DNA of 64,000 bases. Origin: Butyrivibrio proteoclasticus P6B7. Its GTDB lineage: Bacteria; Bacillota; Clostridia; Lachnospirales; Lachnospiraceae. Below, in pieces: positions 52,129 through 62,301 of the stretch. The stretch covers positions 124,001 through 188,000 of the forward strand of contig NZ_JHWL01000002.1 of the NCBI RefSeq assembly GCF_000622085.1. The letters run 5' to 3'. The translations under genes were made by a program, and so were the position numbers. Below the pieces are notes generated by a model. That model had not been told where the DNA came from, searched no databases, and was given only the letters and a program-made list of their open reading frames with translations. The stretch's first letter is position 1, and every line of letters starts with the position of its first letter.

Positions 52129-54822
52129 GTGGAGGGAGTCTCAGTTTACGATACTATTGATATAGATAAAGTGTCTCCTATGATGCAGCATTACCTTCAG
52201 ACCAAGAAGGAGAATAAGGATTGTATCCTGTTCTACAGACTGGGAGATTTTTATGAGCTGTTCTTTGATGATGCTCAGGTTGCATCTAAGGAGCTGGAAC
52301 TAACACTTACAGGTAAGGCTTGCGGCCTTGAGGAGAGAGCGCCTATGTGTGGCGTTCCTTTTCATGCTGTAGATTCTTATCTTACCAAGCTTGTTTCAAG
52401 GGGCTTTAAGGTTGCTATCTGTGAGCAGACCGAGGACCCTAAGCAGGCTAAGGGAATAGTAAAAAGAGAAGTCACAAGAATTGTCACACCGGGAACCAAT
52501 CTCAATATGCAGTCTCTTGAGGAGACCAAGAACAATTATTTGATGTGTATTCTGTATTCTTCAGATATTGTGGGATTATCAGTTGCCGATGTTACAACAG
52601 GTGATTACTATCTTACAGAAGTTGATAATTTAAGATCTCTTATGGATGAGATTGGTAAGTACAATCCTTCAGAGATTATCTGCAATGATGCCTTTACCTT
52701 TAGTGGTGCTGACATTGATGAGATCAGGAACAGGATGCAGATCTTTGTTAATCCGCTGGATTCAAGATATTTTGATGAGGATTCCTGTAAAAAGCTACTT
52801 CTTAAGCACTTTAAGGTATCATCTCTTATTGGTCTTGGTATAGACGATTTTCCAAATGGTATAGTGGCTGCCGGAGCGCTGCTTCAATATCTTGTGGATA
52901 TGCAGAAGTCTGATATTTCCAATATCACTCATATCTATCCATATCTTACAAGTAAATTCATGCTTCTCGATAGCTCCACAAGGCGCAATCTTGAGCTGGT
53001 TGAGACCATGAGAGATAAGCAAAAGAGAGGAACTCTTTTGTGGGTTCTTGATAAGACCAAGACTGCCATGGGAGCCAGAACCCTTAGGAACTTTATTGAG
53101 CAGCCTTTAGTTGATCTTGATGAGATACTGCTTAGACAGGGCGCTGTTGAGACTTTAGTTAAGAACGTTGTTACAAGAGAAGAGATAAGAGAATACCTTA
53201 ACCCTGTGTATGATCTTGAAAGACTTATGTCCAAGATCGTATTTAAGACGGCTAACCCAAGAGATCTTCTGGCCTTTAGGAATTCTATCAAGATGATTCC
53301 AGCTATAATAACATCTCTTTTGGATGTTCAGGATGATAAGGCCCTTAATGACCTTGCTAATAATCTGGATCCTCTTCGTGATATCTATGAGCTTATAGAT
53401 AGTGCCATTGTTGAGGAACCGCCTCTTACCATCAGAGAAAGCGGCATTATTAAGGATGGCTTTGATGCGGATATTGATCACTTTAGAGAGGCTGGATCAA
53501 ATGGTAAGAACTGGCTTGCCCAGCTCGAGGAAGAGGAAAAAGAAAAGACTCAGATCAAGACCCTTAGGATCAAATATAGTAACGTATTTGGCTATTCCTT
53601 TGAGGTAACCAACTCCTTTAAGGATAAGGTTCCTGAGTACTTTATAAGAAAGCAGACCCTTGCTAACTGCGAAAGATATACAACACCAAAGCTTAAAGAG
53701 CTTGAGGACACCATCCTTAATGCTCAGGATAAGCTTAACAATCTTGAGTATGATATGTTCTGTAAGATCAGGGATTCAATTGCTCTTGAGATTAACAGAA
53801 TTCAGGTAACTGCTAAGGCACTTGCTCTTTTAGATGTATATGCATCCCTTGCCCACGTGGCTGAGAAGAACCATTATGTAAAGCCAACCATGAATGACAA
53901 GGGCGTTATCAATATCAAAGAGGGAAGACATCCTGTAGTTGAGAAGATGCTTGATACATCAGATATGTTCATCTCCAACGACACATATCTTGATAACAAA
54001 AAGCACTGTATCTCCATAATCACAGGACCTAACATGGCTGGTAAATCAACCTACATGAGACAGACAGCTCTAATTTCTCTCATGGCCCAGATAGGAAGCT
54101 TTGTTCCAGCTAAGAAGGCTGACATCTGCGTTGTTGACAGGATATTTACAAGAGTTGGTGCTTCCGATGACCTTGGAAGTGGCCAGTCTACCTTTATGGT
54201 GGAGATGAATGAGGTGGCCAATATCCTTAGAAATGCCACACCTAATTCACTGCTTATCCTTGATGAAATCGGCCGCGGAACCTCCACCTACGATGGACTT
54301 GCTATTGCCTGGGCAGTTATTGAGCACATCAGTAACAGGAAGATCCTTGGAGCCAAGACTTTATTTGCAACCCATTATCACGAGCTTACTGAGCTTGAAG
54401 GCAAGATGGACAATGTTAACAACTACTGTATTGCCGTTAAAGAAAATGGGGATGACATAGTTTTTTTACGTAAGATCATTAAAGGCGGGGCTGACAAGAG
54501 CTATGGTATTCAGGTTGCCAAGCTTGCCGGCGTTCCGGATATGGTAATAGACAGGGCAAAAGAGATTGTTTCTGAGCTTTCAGATAACGACATTACCGAT
54601 AAGGTTCAGGCCCTGGTAAAAGAGAATAAACTGGATAAGAAGGTCAGAGTTAAACACTACGACGATGTTGATATTGACCAGATGTCCTTATTTGATACTG
54701 TAACTGACGAGGAAGTACTTAGAAGGCTTGGAGAAATCGATATTACAACACTTACTCCAATGGATGCCCTCAATACTTTATACAAATTGCAAAGTGATCT
54801 TAAGAACAGGTGGAAAAGCTAA
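52129..54822 (+). CDS. mutS: DNA mismatch repair protein MutS
   Basis: An 897-residue MutS1. The mismatch-reading Phe-X-Glu is in FYRLGDFYELFFDDA, followed by connector, core and clamp domains. The ATPase has Walker A TGPNMAGKSTYMRQ, Walker B LLILDEIGRGTSTYDG and ATHYHEL. A C-terminal tail of about 60 residues ends in the dimer/beta-clamp region. It recognises mismatches with MutL, encoded next. The start is GTG with GGGGAGAG upstream, 30 bases after miaB; the stop overlaps the mutL start (TAATG). Confidence 0.97.
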   Translation: MEGVSVYDTIDIDKVSPMMQHYLQTKKENKDCILFYRLGDFYELFFDDAQVASKELELTLTGKACGLEERAPMCGVPFHAVDSYLTKLVSRGFKVAICEQTEDPKQAKGIVKREVTRIVTPGTNLNMQSLEETKNNYLMCILYSSDIVGLSVADVTTGDYYLTEVDNLRSLMDEIGKYNPSEIICNDAFTFSGADIDEIRNRMQIFVNPLDSRYFDEDSCKKLLLKHFKVSSLIGLGIDDFPNGIVAAGALLQYLVDMQKSDISNITHIYPYLTSKFMLLDSSTRRNLELVETMRDKQKRGTLLWVLDKTKTAMGARTLRNFIEQPLVDLDEILLRQGAVETLVKNVVTREEIREYLNPVYDLERLMSKIVFKTANPRDLLAFRNSIKMIPAIITSLLDVQDDKALNDLANNLDPLRDIYELIDSAIVEEPPLTIRESGIIKDGFDADIDHFREAGSNGKNWLAQLEEEEKEKTQIKTLRIKYSNVFGYSFEVTNSFKDKVPEYFIRKQTLANCERYTTPKLKELEDTILNAQDKLNNLEYDMFCKIRDSIALEINRIQVTAKALALLDVYASLAHVAEKNHYVKPTMNDKGVINIKEGRHPVVEKMLDTSDMFISNDTYLDNKKHCISIITGPNMAGKSTYMRQTALISLMAQIGSFVPAKKADICVVDRIFTRVGASDDLGSGQSTFMVEMNEVANILRNATPNSLLILDEIGRGTSTYDGLAIAWAVIEHISNRKILGAKTLFATHYHELTELEGKMDNVNNYCIAVKENGDDIVFLRKIIKGGADKSYGIQVAKLAGVPDMVIDRAKEIVSELSDNDITDKVQALVKENKLDKKVRVKHYDDVDIDQMSLFDTVTDEEVLRRLGEIDITTLTPMDALNTLYKLQSDLKNRWKS

Positions 54823-56852
54823 TGGCTATAATAAATGAGCTGGACAAGAATACCATTGATCAGATTGCTGCAGGAGAAGTTGTAGAAAGACCTGCCAGTG
54901 TAGTTAAAGAACTTGTGGAAAATGCCATTGATTCCGGGGCTGATGCTATTACCGTAGAGATAAGAGGCGGCGGTATCGATATGATACGTGTCACTGACAA
55001 CGGAAGCGGAATTGAGAAAAGCCAGATCAGAAAGGCTTTTAATAGGCATGCCACAAGTAAGCTTAAGAATATTGAGGATCTTTTCAGTATTCATTCTCTT
55101 GGTTTTAGAGGCGAGGCTTTATCAAGTATTGCCTCTGTGGCTCAGGTTGATATGATCACTAAGACCAAGGATGAGCTTACAGGAATAAGGTATTCTATTA
55201 ATGGCGGAGAAGAAGCCGGATTTGAAGAAATTGGTGCTCCTGATGGCACCAGCCTTATTATTCGTAATCTCTTTTACAATACACCAGCAAGGAAGAAATT
55301 CCTTAAGACACCTCAGACGGAAGCCAGCTATATTGGCGATGTTATGGAGCATATGGCTTTAGATAATCCAACCATTTCCTTCCATTACATCAACAACAAG
55401 GAGGACAAGTTCTCCACCTCTGGTAATGGTGACCTTAAGGAGATTATTTATAGGATCTATGGCCGCGATGTGTCTGTGAGCGTTGTGCCTATCGGTGTTG
55501 TTGAGAATGGCATTACTATTGAAGGATATCTTGGCGAGCCATCAATTAACAGATCTAACAGGAACTTCGAAGTTTTCTTTGTTAATGGAAGATATGTAAA
55601 GGATAAGGTCATAAGTAAGGCTCTTGAAGAGGGTTATAAGCAGTACCTTATGATGCACAAGTTCCCCTTTGCGATTCTCCATATAAGGATGGATCCAGCC
55701 TTTGTGGATGTTAATGTGCATCCAGCTAAGCTTGAAGTCAGATTTAATAACCAGGTGCTTCTCTATGAGACCATAAGAAATGCAGTTGAGAAGACTTTGA
55801 TGCATAAAGAGATGATTCCAGATGCCCTTCTTGGTGATGACAAGCCTAAGAAGAAGGATGCAAAGAATCAGATTCATACAAATGTTGAGCCAGCTGAAGA
55901 TAATGGAGATAGCTCTTTTACCCAGACCTTTGAACCGGATGAGGAAGCTTCTAAGGAGCCAGAAAAGAAGGAAGAGCCTGAATTTAAACAGATTGCACCT
56001 CAGCCCTTTGAGACCATAAGGTTTGAAGAAAACAAGGTGGCTGAAGCAGAACCTGTATATGCTACAGGCGTCAAGGAAGAACCGATCAGGATTAAGGATT
56101 CCAATAAATCTGCTGTATGGACCAGGATATTTGGTGATTCTGACGGCTCAATTGCTGAAAAGAAAGAGCGTCCCTCACCAATTATCAAGCAGGAAGATGC
56201 CATAGTGGTAGAAAAGGTAACTCAGCTTGATTTATTCGATGAGAAGGTTCTAACTAAGGACAATGTTAAGGAATATGATATACTAGGTCAGTTGTTTGGT
56301 ACTTACTGGGTAATTGCTTTTAAGGATAAGATGTTTCTGGTGGATCAGCACGCTGCTCATGAGAAGGTTAATTATGAGCGCATGATGAAGAGATACAAAA
56401 GTGGCGAACTTTTATCTCAGATGGTAAATCCGCCTGTTATCGTAGCTCTTTCTGCTGCTGAGGAGGATATATTCCTGAATTTCAGGCAGTTTTTTGAAAA
56501 GCTTGGCTTTAATATTGAGAATTTTGGTGGCCATGAATATGCTATGAGAGGGATTCCAATTGACCTGTATGGCTGTGGCTCTGAGAAGGATCTTTTTATC
56601 GAGATATTGGATGAGCTGTCCCATGAGACTAATATGAGCAGAACTCCTGATGTTATCAATTATAAGATTGCCAGCATGGCTTGTAAGGCTTCTGTTAAGG
56701 GAAATACCAAGATGACAAGGCAGGAGATGGAAGCTCTTTTGGATGAGCTCCTGACCCTGGAGAATCCTTATAACTGCCCTCATGGAAGACCAACTATTAT
56801 TTCTATGACCAAGTACGAAATTGATAAGAAGTTTAAGAGAGTGGTTGAATAA
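54822..56852 (+). CDS. mutL: DNA mismatch repair protein MutL (endonuclease type)
   Basis: A 676-residue protein. The GHKL ATPase motifs are KELVENAIDSGA, VTDNGSGI and GFRGEALSSIASV. A long flexible linker (about residues 340-480) is rich in Glu, Lys and Pro. The C-terminal domain carries the metal-dependent nicking motif DQHAAHEKVNYE, as expected in bacteria lacking MutH. ATG 54822, overlapping the mutS stop, is chosen over an in-frame ATG 12 bases upstream because it begins at the conserved AIINELDKNTIDQIAAGEV. Confidence 0.96.
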   Translation: MAIINELDKNTIDQIAAGEVVERPASVVKELVENAIDSGADAITVEIRGGGIDMIRVTDNGSGIEKSQIRKAFNRHATSKLKNIEDLFSIHSLGFRGEALSSIASVAQVDMITKTKDELTGIRYSINGGEEAGFEEIGAPDGTSLIIRNLFYNTPARKKFLKTPQTEASYIGDVMEHMALDNPTISFHYINNKEDKFSTSGNGDLKEIIYRIYGRDVSVSVVPIGVVENGITIEGYLGEPSINRSNRNFEVFFVNGRYVKDKVISKALEEGYKQYLMMHKFPFAILHIRMDPAFVDVNVHPAKLEVRFNNQVLLYETIRNAVEKTLMHKEMIPDALLGDDKPKKKDAKNQIHTNVEPAEDNGDSSFTQTFEPDEEASKEPEKKEEPEFKQIAPQPFETIRFEENKVAEAEPVYATGVKEEPIRIKDSNKSAVWTRIFGDSDGSIAEKKERPSPIIKQEDAIVVEKVTQLDLFDEKVLTKDNVKEYDILGQLFGTYWVIAFKDKMFLVDQHAAHEKVNYERMMKRYKSGELLSQMVNPPVIVALSAAEEDIFLNFRQFFEKLGFNIENFGGHEYAMRGIPIDLYGCGSEKDLFIEILDELSHETNMSRTPDVINYKIASMACKASVKGNTKMTRQEMEALLDELLTLENPYNCPHGRPTIISMTKYEIDKKFKRVVE

Positions 56853-56853
56853 T

Positions 56854-57801
56854 ATGTACAAACAAAAGCTTGTGATATTAACCGGACCTACTGCGGTAGG
56901 TAAGACAAAGCTTTCAATTGAACTTGCAAAAAGAATTGGCGGAGAGATAATCTCCGCTGATTCTATGCAGGTTTATAAGTTGATGGATATTGGAACAGCC
57001 AAGATAAGGGAAGAGGAAATGGATGGGGTTCCGCACCATCTTATAGATATTTTGGATCCCAAGGATGAGTTTGATGTGTTCTCTTTCCAGAAGCTGGCTA
57101 AGGAAGCTATTGAAGATATCGCATCAAGAGGAAAGGTTCCGATTATCGTTGGTGGAACTGGCTTTTATATCCAGGCAATCCTTTATGATATTGACTTTAC
57201 TGAAACTGAGGATGAGGACGACGGATATCGCGCTCTTCTTGAGAAAAGAGCTAAAGAAGAGGGCGTTCATGTACTTCATGAGGAACTTAAAGCCGTTGAC
57301 CCTGAATCTGCAGAAATAATCCATGAGAATAATTCAAAGCGTGTAATCAGGGCTTTGGAATATTATCATAAGACCGGAAAGCCTATTTCTTTGCACAACA
57401 AAGAGCAGCATGAGAGAACATCACCCTACGATTTTAGATACTTTGTCTTGACAGATGATAGAAAAAAGCTATACTCTCGCATAGACCAAAGAGTAGATCA
57501 GATGATCGATGAAGGTCTTCTTGATGAGGTAAAAAGTCTTGTAAAGCTTGATGTTCCTCTTAGTTCTACTGCCGCAAAGGCAATAGGCTACAGAGAAATG
57601 TTTGATTATCTTGATGGAATTACTGATCTTGACAGGGCTATATATCTGATCAAGCAGAACACAAGGCACTTTGCCAAGAGGCAGCTTACCTGGTTCAGGC
57701 GTGAAAAGGAAGTAATCTGGCTTGATAAGAGTAAGTTTGGCTACGATGATGAATTGATTTTGAAAGAGATGATAAGGATTTATGAAGAAGGAAATTTATA
57801 A
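56854..57801 (+). CDS. miaA: tRNA dimethylallyltransferase MiaA
   Basis: A 315-residue transferase. The P-loop is LTGPTAVGKTKLSIEL, and SADSMQVYKLMDIGTAK and VGGTGFYIQAI are typical. The C-terminal region with QNTRHFAKRQLTWFRRE holds the tRNA-binding signature. It adds a dimethylallyl group to A37 of tRNAs, making the substrate of MiaB. It starts one base after mutL; an upstream ATG at 56821 inside mutL is rejected. The end overlaps the next gene by 20 bases. Confidence 0.96.
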   Translation: MYKQKLVILTGPTAVGKTKLSIELAKRIGGEIISADSMQVYKLMDIGTAKIREEEMDGVPHHLIDILDPKDEFDVFSFQKLAKEAIEDIASRGKVPIIVGGTGFYIQAILYDIDFTETEDEDDGYRALLEKRAKEEGVHVLHEELKAVDPESAEIIHENNSKRVIRALEYYHKTGKPISLHNKEQHERTSPYDFRYFVLTDDRKKLYSRIDQRVDQMIDEGLLDEVKSLVKLDVPLSSTAAKAIGYREMFDYLDGITDLDRAIYLIKQNTRHFAKRQLTWFRREKEVIWLDKSKFGYDDELILKEMIRIYEEGNL

Positions 57802-59077
57802 GCAATTAGGAATATCTGAGGCGGTTTACAACTTCGGAGAAAAGATACTTGAGGATCTTGAAGAGAGATTTAAGAAAATTGATGAGGTGGCTGAGTACAA
57901 CCAGCTTAAGGTTATTAAGGCTATGCAGGATAACAAGGTTTCAGAGGCATGTCTTCTTGGAACCACCGGCTATGGCTATAACGACATTGGAAGAGAGAAG
58001 CTTGAGGCGGTTTATGCCTCTGTTTTCCATACTGAGGATGCCCTTGTAAGACCACAGATCACCTGCGGAACTCACGCTCTTGCGCTGGCTCTTATGAGTA
58101 ATCTTCGACCTGGAGATATGCTCTTTTCCCCAGTTGGTAAGCCTTACGATACTCTTGAAGAGGTTATTGGAATCAGAGAGTCCAAGGGTTCCCTTAAGGA
58201 ATACGGAATTGACTATACTCAGGTAGATCTTTTACCTGATGGAAGCTTTGATTTTGACAATATCAAAAAGACTTTGGAAGAGAATCCACAGATCAGACTT
58301 TGCACTATTCAAAGATCTAAGGGATATCAGACAAGACCAACTCTTTCTGTTGGAAGAATTGGTGAGCTTATAAGCTTTATCAAGTCTATTAGAAGTGACG
58401 TTCTTTGCATGGTTGATAACTGCTACGGCGAATTTGTTGAGACCATTGAGCCTACAGATCTTGGGGCTGATATGGTTGTTGGCTCACTTATTAAGAATCC
58501 AGGTGGCGGACTTGCCCCTATTGGCGGATATATTGCTGGCAAAAGAGAATGTGTCGAAAATGCAGCCTTCAGACTTACTTCTCCAGGACTTGGAAAAGAG
58601 GTTGGCGCTTCTCTTGGAATCCTTCCTCAGTTCTATCAGGGATTTTTCCTGGCACCTACAGTTACAGCATCTGCTTTAAAGGGTGCAATCTTTGCTGCCA
58701 ATATCTATGAGAAGCTTGGATTTGAAGTTGTGCCAAATGCTACTGAATCAAGACATGATATTATTCAGGCTGTGACTTTTGGTAAGCCAGAGGGCGTTAT
58801 TGCATTCTGTGAGGGGATTCAGGCTGCTGCGCCAGTAGATTCCTTTGTGGCTCCTGAGCCTTGGGATATGCCAGGATATGACGCTCAGGTTATTATGGCT
58901 GCTGGAGCTTTTGTATCAGGCTCTTCAATTGAGCTTTCTGCAGATGGCCCTATTAAGCCTCCTTATTCTGTATTCTTCCAGGGCGGACTTACAGCGCCTC
59001 ATGCTAAATACGGAATTCTCAAGAGCCTTCAGAAGCTTGTTGATGCAGGTATTGTGACAGAAGATAGTTTAAAATAA
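57782..59077 (+). CDS. ynbB: Methionine gamma-lyase-like PLP protein (YnbB / aluminium resistance family)
   Basis: A 431-residue fold-type I PLP enzyme. LLGTTGYGYNDIGREKLE opens the family domain, QITCGTHALALAL follows, MVDNCYGEFVE holds the cofactor Asp, and SLIKNPGGG carries the presumed PLP lysine. The family (B. subtilis YnbB) regularly follows miaA and is annotated as cystathionine beta-lyase-like or aluminium resistance; its reaction is not proven. It starts 20 bases inside miaA. The frame ends before a 90-base gap with a possible radC promoter. Confidence 0.9.
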   Translation: MKKEIYKQLGISEAVYNFGEKILEDLEERFKKIDEVAEYNQLKVIKAMQDNKVSEACLLGTTGYGYNDIGREKLEAVYASVFHTEDALVRPQITCGTHALALALMSNLRPGDMLFSPVGKPYDTLEEVIGIRESKGSLKEYGIDYTQVDLLPDGSFDFDNIKKTLEENPQIRLCTIQRSKGYQTRPTLSVGRIGELISFIKSIRSDVLCMVDNCYGEFVETIEPTDLGADMVVGSLIKNPGGGLAPIGGYIAGKRECVENAAFRLTSPGLGKEVGASLGILPQFYQGFFLAPTVTASALKGAIFAANIYEKLGFEVVPNATESRHDIIQAVTFGKPEGVIAFCEGIQAAAPVDSFVAPEPWDMPGYDAQVIMAAGAFVSGSSIELSADGPIKPPYSVFFQGGLTAPHAKYGILKSLQKLVDAGIVTEDSLK

Positions 59078-59169
59078 GCCTATATGTGTACATAACAGGG
59101 CATTTTGTGATATTATATATTGTGATGTGCATCTTTTTGGTCGTCTGGAGAAACGCTGAAAGGATGTAG

Positions 59170-59883
59170 ATGGGATCATATAGTAACATGATTTTAAGGG
59201 AGGATTCCGTTAAGGATGAGCTTCCCTATGAAAGGTTTTTAAAGTATGGGCCGGAGAGCCTTACTGACGTGGAGCTTTTGGCGATTATAATCCGCACAGG
59301 CAGTGGAGATAGTTCTCCTACGGATATTGCCCGCAGGGTTCTTAATCTTGAAAAGGGTAAGGAAAGAGGACTTAATAGTCTTTATTCCCTGTCAGTGGAT
59401 GAGCTTAAGAGTATAAGCGGAATTGGTGAGGTTAAGGCGGTCAGACTTAAGTGTATTTCAGAGATAGCAAAGCGTATGAGTGCTACGAAAGCTCTTTTAA
59501 CTCTGGAATGTAATAATTCTGCATCAGTTGCAGATTACTTTATGGAAAGGCTTCGACATGAGGAAAAGGAGAAGTTTATTCTTCTGTGCCTCAATAATAA
59601 GCTTAAGCTTATAAGTGAAGTTCTTTTATCCATTGGAACTATCAACAGTGCCAGTGTTTCACCCAGGGATATATTCATACATGCCCTTAAGTGCGGAGCC
59701 AGCAATCTGATAATAGTTCATAATCATCCGGGTGGGGATCCAAGTCCCAGCTCTGCTGATATTTCTATCACGAATAGAATTACAAGGTCAGGCCAGATGC
59801 TTGACGTGATTTTAAGAGACCATATTATTATAGGTGATCAGTCATATTGTAGCCTCAAGGACAGAGGACTACTGTGGCAATAA
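59170..59883 (+). CDS. radC: RadC family JAB-domain protein
   Basis: A 237-residue protein. An N-terminal helix-hairpin-helix region (ELKSISGIGEVKAVRL) is followed by the RadC/MPN+ metal site in LIIVHNHPGGDPSPSSADI (H-x-H...D). Despite its name, a role in DNA repair is not supported by genetics, and the activity remains uncertain. RadC next to mreBCD is a classic Firmicutes arrangement. AAAGGA lies before the ATG. Upstream, TGTACA (59087-59092) and TATTAT (59111-59116), 18 bases apart, are a weak promoter candidate. Confidence 0.92.
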   Translation: MGSYSNMILREDSVKDELPYERFLKYGPESLTDVELLAIIIRTGSGDSSPTDIARRVLNLEKGKERGLNSLYSLSVDELKSISGIGEVKAVRLKCISEIAKRMSATKALLTLECNNSASVADYFMERLRHEEKEKFILLCLNNKLKLISEVLLSIGTINSASVSPRDIFIHALKCGASNLIIVHNHPGGDPSPSSADISITNRITRSGQMLDVILRDHIIIGDQSYCSLKDRGLLWQ

Positions 59884-59893
59884 GGAGGATATT

Positions 59894-60898
59894 TTGAGTA
59901 ACGTTTTCGGAATTGATCTTGGAACAAGTAACATTAAGATTTACAACAAGGATGGCGATTCTCTTACAGTTGAGAAGAATATGATCGCTATCGAGAACAA
60001 GACTAATGTATTTGCTTATGGCAATTCAGCATATGAGATGTATGAGAAGGCTCCTGATAAGATTCAGATTTCATACCCTCTTAACAGCGGTGTTATTGCT
60101 GATATCGAGCACATGGAGACTCTAATCAAGCTTTTTATCACAGATCAGATGAAGGGTCAGACTAAGCCTTGCGAGGTTTATATTGCTGTTCCTTATGATG
60201 TAACAGATGTTGAGAGTAGAGCGTTCCACGATCTTATCAACGATTCAGGGATCAAGGCTAAGAAAATCATGAAGGTTAAGAAGCCTTTGGCAGATGGTCT
60301 TGGAATGAATGTTGACGTTATGAATTCACAGGGTGTTCTTGTTGTTAACGTCGGCTATGATACAACTGAGATCTCAATTCTTTCCCTGAGAGGTATCGTT
60401 GTAAGTAAGCTCATCAAGGTTGGCGGTAAGAAGTTTGATGAGTCTATCAGAAACGTTATTCGTAAGGAGTTTGGTCTTCTTATCGGTGAGAAGACTTCAG
60501 AGCAGGTTAAGATCTCACTTAAGGAGCTTGAGAAGGAAGGCAAGGACGCTGTTGTTTACGGTAGAGATATTGTTACAGGTCTTCCTGTTGAGAGACAGAT
60601 TCCTACAGAGCTTATCAATCAGGCTCTTGTTGAGAACTTCGATGCTATTCTTGATAATATTAAGGCTACACTTGAGAAGACTCCACCAGAACTTGCAGCT
60701 GATATCTTTAAGCATGGTCTTTATCTTACAGGTGGCGCTTCACAGGTATGTCACCTCGCTCAGAGACTCAGTAATGGTATTGGTCTTAATGTTAATATCG
60801 CAGAGGATCCTGTTGGATCAGTTGCACTTGGTCTTGCCAAGATCATTATGGACGACAACTATAAGGCTCTTACTTACTTAAACGAAGAGGATAAATAA
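59894..60898 (+). CDS. mreB: Rod shape-determining protein MreB
   Basis: A 334-residue actin-like ATPase. Phosphate-1 region VFGIDLGTSNIKIY, phosphate-2 region VVNVGYDTTEISILS and the adenosine motif LYLTGGASQVCHL are visible. It forms membrane-bound filaments that direct the cell wall machinery. Phe-Glu rich edges typical of Mbl are not distinguishing, so mreB versus mbl is a context call (mreCD follow). The start is TTG with AAGGAGG; an ATG at 59834 inside radC is rejected. The stop overlaps mreC by one base. Confidence 0.93.
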   Translation: MSNVFGIDLGTSNIKIYNKDGDSLTVEKNMIAIENKTNVFAYGNSAYEMYEKAPDKIQISYPLNSGVIADIEHMETLIKLFITDQMKGQTKPCEVYIAVPYDVTDVESRAFHDLINDSGIKAKKIMKVKKPLADGLGMNVDVMNSQGVLVVNVGYDTTEISILSLRGIVVSKLIKVGGKKFDESIRNVIRKEFGLLIGEKTSEQVKISLKELEKEGKDAVVYGRDIVTGLPVERQIPTELINQALVENFDAILDNIKATLEKTPPELAADIFKHGLYLTGGASQVCHLAQRLSNGIGLNVNIAEDPVGSVALGLAKIIMDDNYKALTYLNEEDK

Positions 60899-61767
60899 TG
60901 AGTCCTATTATAAAGAGAAGAGGAGAACAATTTACGCTTCCCAGTAAATATCTCCTCTTTATTTTAACAGTGGTATGCGCTGGTTTAATTATAGTCACAT
61001 TTAATACTAACCTGTTTAATGGTCCCCTTAATTCATTTACAGGTATTTTTGTTGTGCCTTTCCAAAAGGGCATTACCTATGTTGGATCATCTATTAAGGA
61101 TACAACTGATAAGCTTTCATCCATTACTCAGCTTCTTGATGAGAATGAACAGCTGAAGGCTCAGATCGATGAACTGACTATTCAGAATACCAACTTAGAG
61201 CAGGAGAAATATGAGCTTACTGAGCTTCGTAATCTCTATGAGCTTGATGCCCAGTATGAGCAGTATGAGAAGACTGGGGCAAGGATCATAGCTAAGGATG
61301 CCGGTAACTGGTACTATTCCTTTGTTATTGATAAGGGTTCTGATGATGGTATCGAGATTGATATGAATGTTATTGCCGGCGCTGGTCTTGTGGGAAGAGT
61401 TATTGATGTTGGTCCTGACTGGGCTAAGGTTCAGTCTATCATTGCGGATAATGCGGCAGTTTCTGGCATGGTCCTTTCATCTTCAGATAACCTGATCGTA
61501 TCTGGTGACCTTGAGCTTTACAGAACAGGATTTATCAGATTTTCCAAGCTGGTTGATGATGCAGACAAGGTGAGTATCGGTGATAAGATAGTTACTTCTA
61601 ATATTTCTGATAAATATCTTCCAGGTATCCTTATTGGCTACATCTCTACAATTGACGATGATTCCAATAACCTTACCAAGTCAGGGACTCTTACACCTGC
61701 TGTTGATTTTGAGCATATGAATGAGGTTCTTGTTATTCTTGAGCTTAAAAAGGATATAGATAATTAA
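60898..61767 (+). CDS. mreC: Rod shape-determining protein MreC
   Basis: A 289-residue protein: cytosolic N-terminus, one membrane helix (about residues 17-40), a coiled coil (about 60-120: LLDENEQLKAQIDELTIQN) and a two-beta-barrel extracellular domain. The last part includes GARIIAKDAGNWYYSFVIDK, AGAGLVGRVIDVGPDWAKV and GILIGYIS. It links MreB filaments to wall synthases. It starts at the mreB stop and is followed by mreD in 9 bases. Confidence 0.95.
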   Translation: MSPIIKRRGEQFTLPSKYLLFILTVVCAGLIIVTFNTNLFNGPLNSFTGIFVVPFQKGITYVGSSIKDTTDKLSSITQLLDENEQLKAQIDELTIQNTNLEQEKYELTELRNLYELDAQYEQYEKTGARIIAKDAGNWYYSFVIDKGSDDGIEIDMNVIAGAGLVGRVIDVGPDWAKVQSIIADNAAVSGMVLSSSDNLIVSGDLELYRTGFIRFSKLVDDADKVSIGDKIVTSNISDKYLPGILIGYISTIDDDSNNLTKSGTLTPAVDFEHMNEVLVILELKKDIDN

Positions 61768-61776
61768 GGTTTTTCT

Positions 61777-62301
61777 ATGAATTTTAGACGTATAATCTTT
61801 AATTTCATACTTGTTATCGTGGGCTTTATTCTTCAGACCACGATTTTTAGAGCCCTTGATTTTGGCGATGTTGCACCTAATATCATGATGGTTATCGTGG
61901 CTTCTACCGGATTCATGAAGGGAGATAAGCCAGGGCTTTTGGTGGGCTTTTTTAGCGGCCTTTTGATCGACATCTTTTTTGGCAATTATCTGGGCTTTTT
62001 TGCACTTATCTATATGTATATTGGTTTTATTATGGGTAAGCTTCATGCAATTTTCTTTTCCCAGAATCTGGCTATTCCAATTGTGTTTATAACAATATCC
62101 GATTTCATTTTTGGCTTTATTTGTTATGTGCTTATGTTCCTGTTTAGGAATAAGTACGACATTGGCTATTTCATGGTTACGATTGTTATTCCGGAAATGG
62201 TCTATACAGCTATTGTAGCTATTTTTCTTTATCCAATAATCCTTCGCATTAATACGTCAATAGATGAGAAGGAGCAAAGGAGCGCTAAGAAATTTGTTTA
62301 A
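61777..62301 (+). CDS. mreD: Rod shape-determining protein MreD
   Basis: A 174-residue protein of five to six membrane segments with the MreD-type opening FNFILVIVGFILQTTIFRAL and the conserved GFFSGLLIDIFFGNYLGFFAL core. It assists MreC and the peptidoglycan synthases in rod-shape growth. The operon continues with PBP2, whose start lies within its end. Confidence 0.92.
   Translation: MNFRRIIFNFILVIVGFILQTTIFRALDFGDVAPNIMMVIVASTGFMKGDKPGLLVGFFSGLLIDIFFGNYLGFFALIYMYIGFIMGKLHAIFFSQNLAIPIVFITISDFIFGFICYVLMFLFRNKYDIGYFMVTIVIPEMVYTAIVAIFLYPIILRINTSIDEKEQRSAKKFV

Noticed and set aside
56821..56853. Upstream start of MiaA inside mutL
   Set aside because: No ribosome-binding site and not family-like; the P-loop begins properly after ATG 56854.
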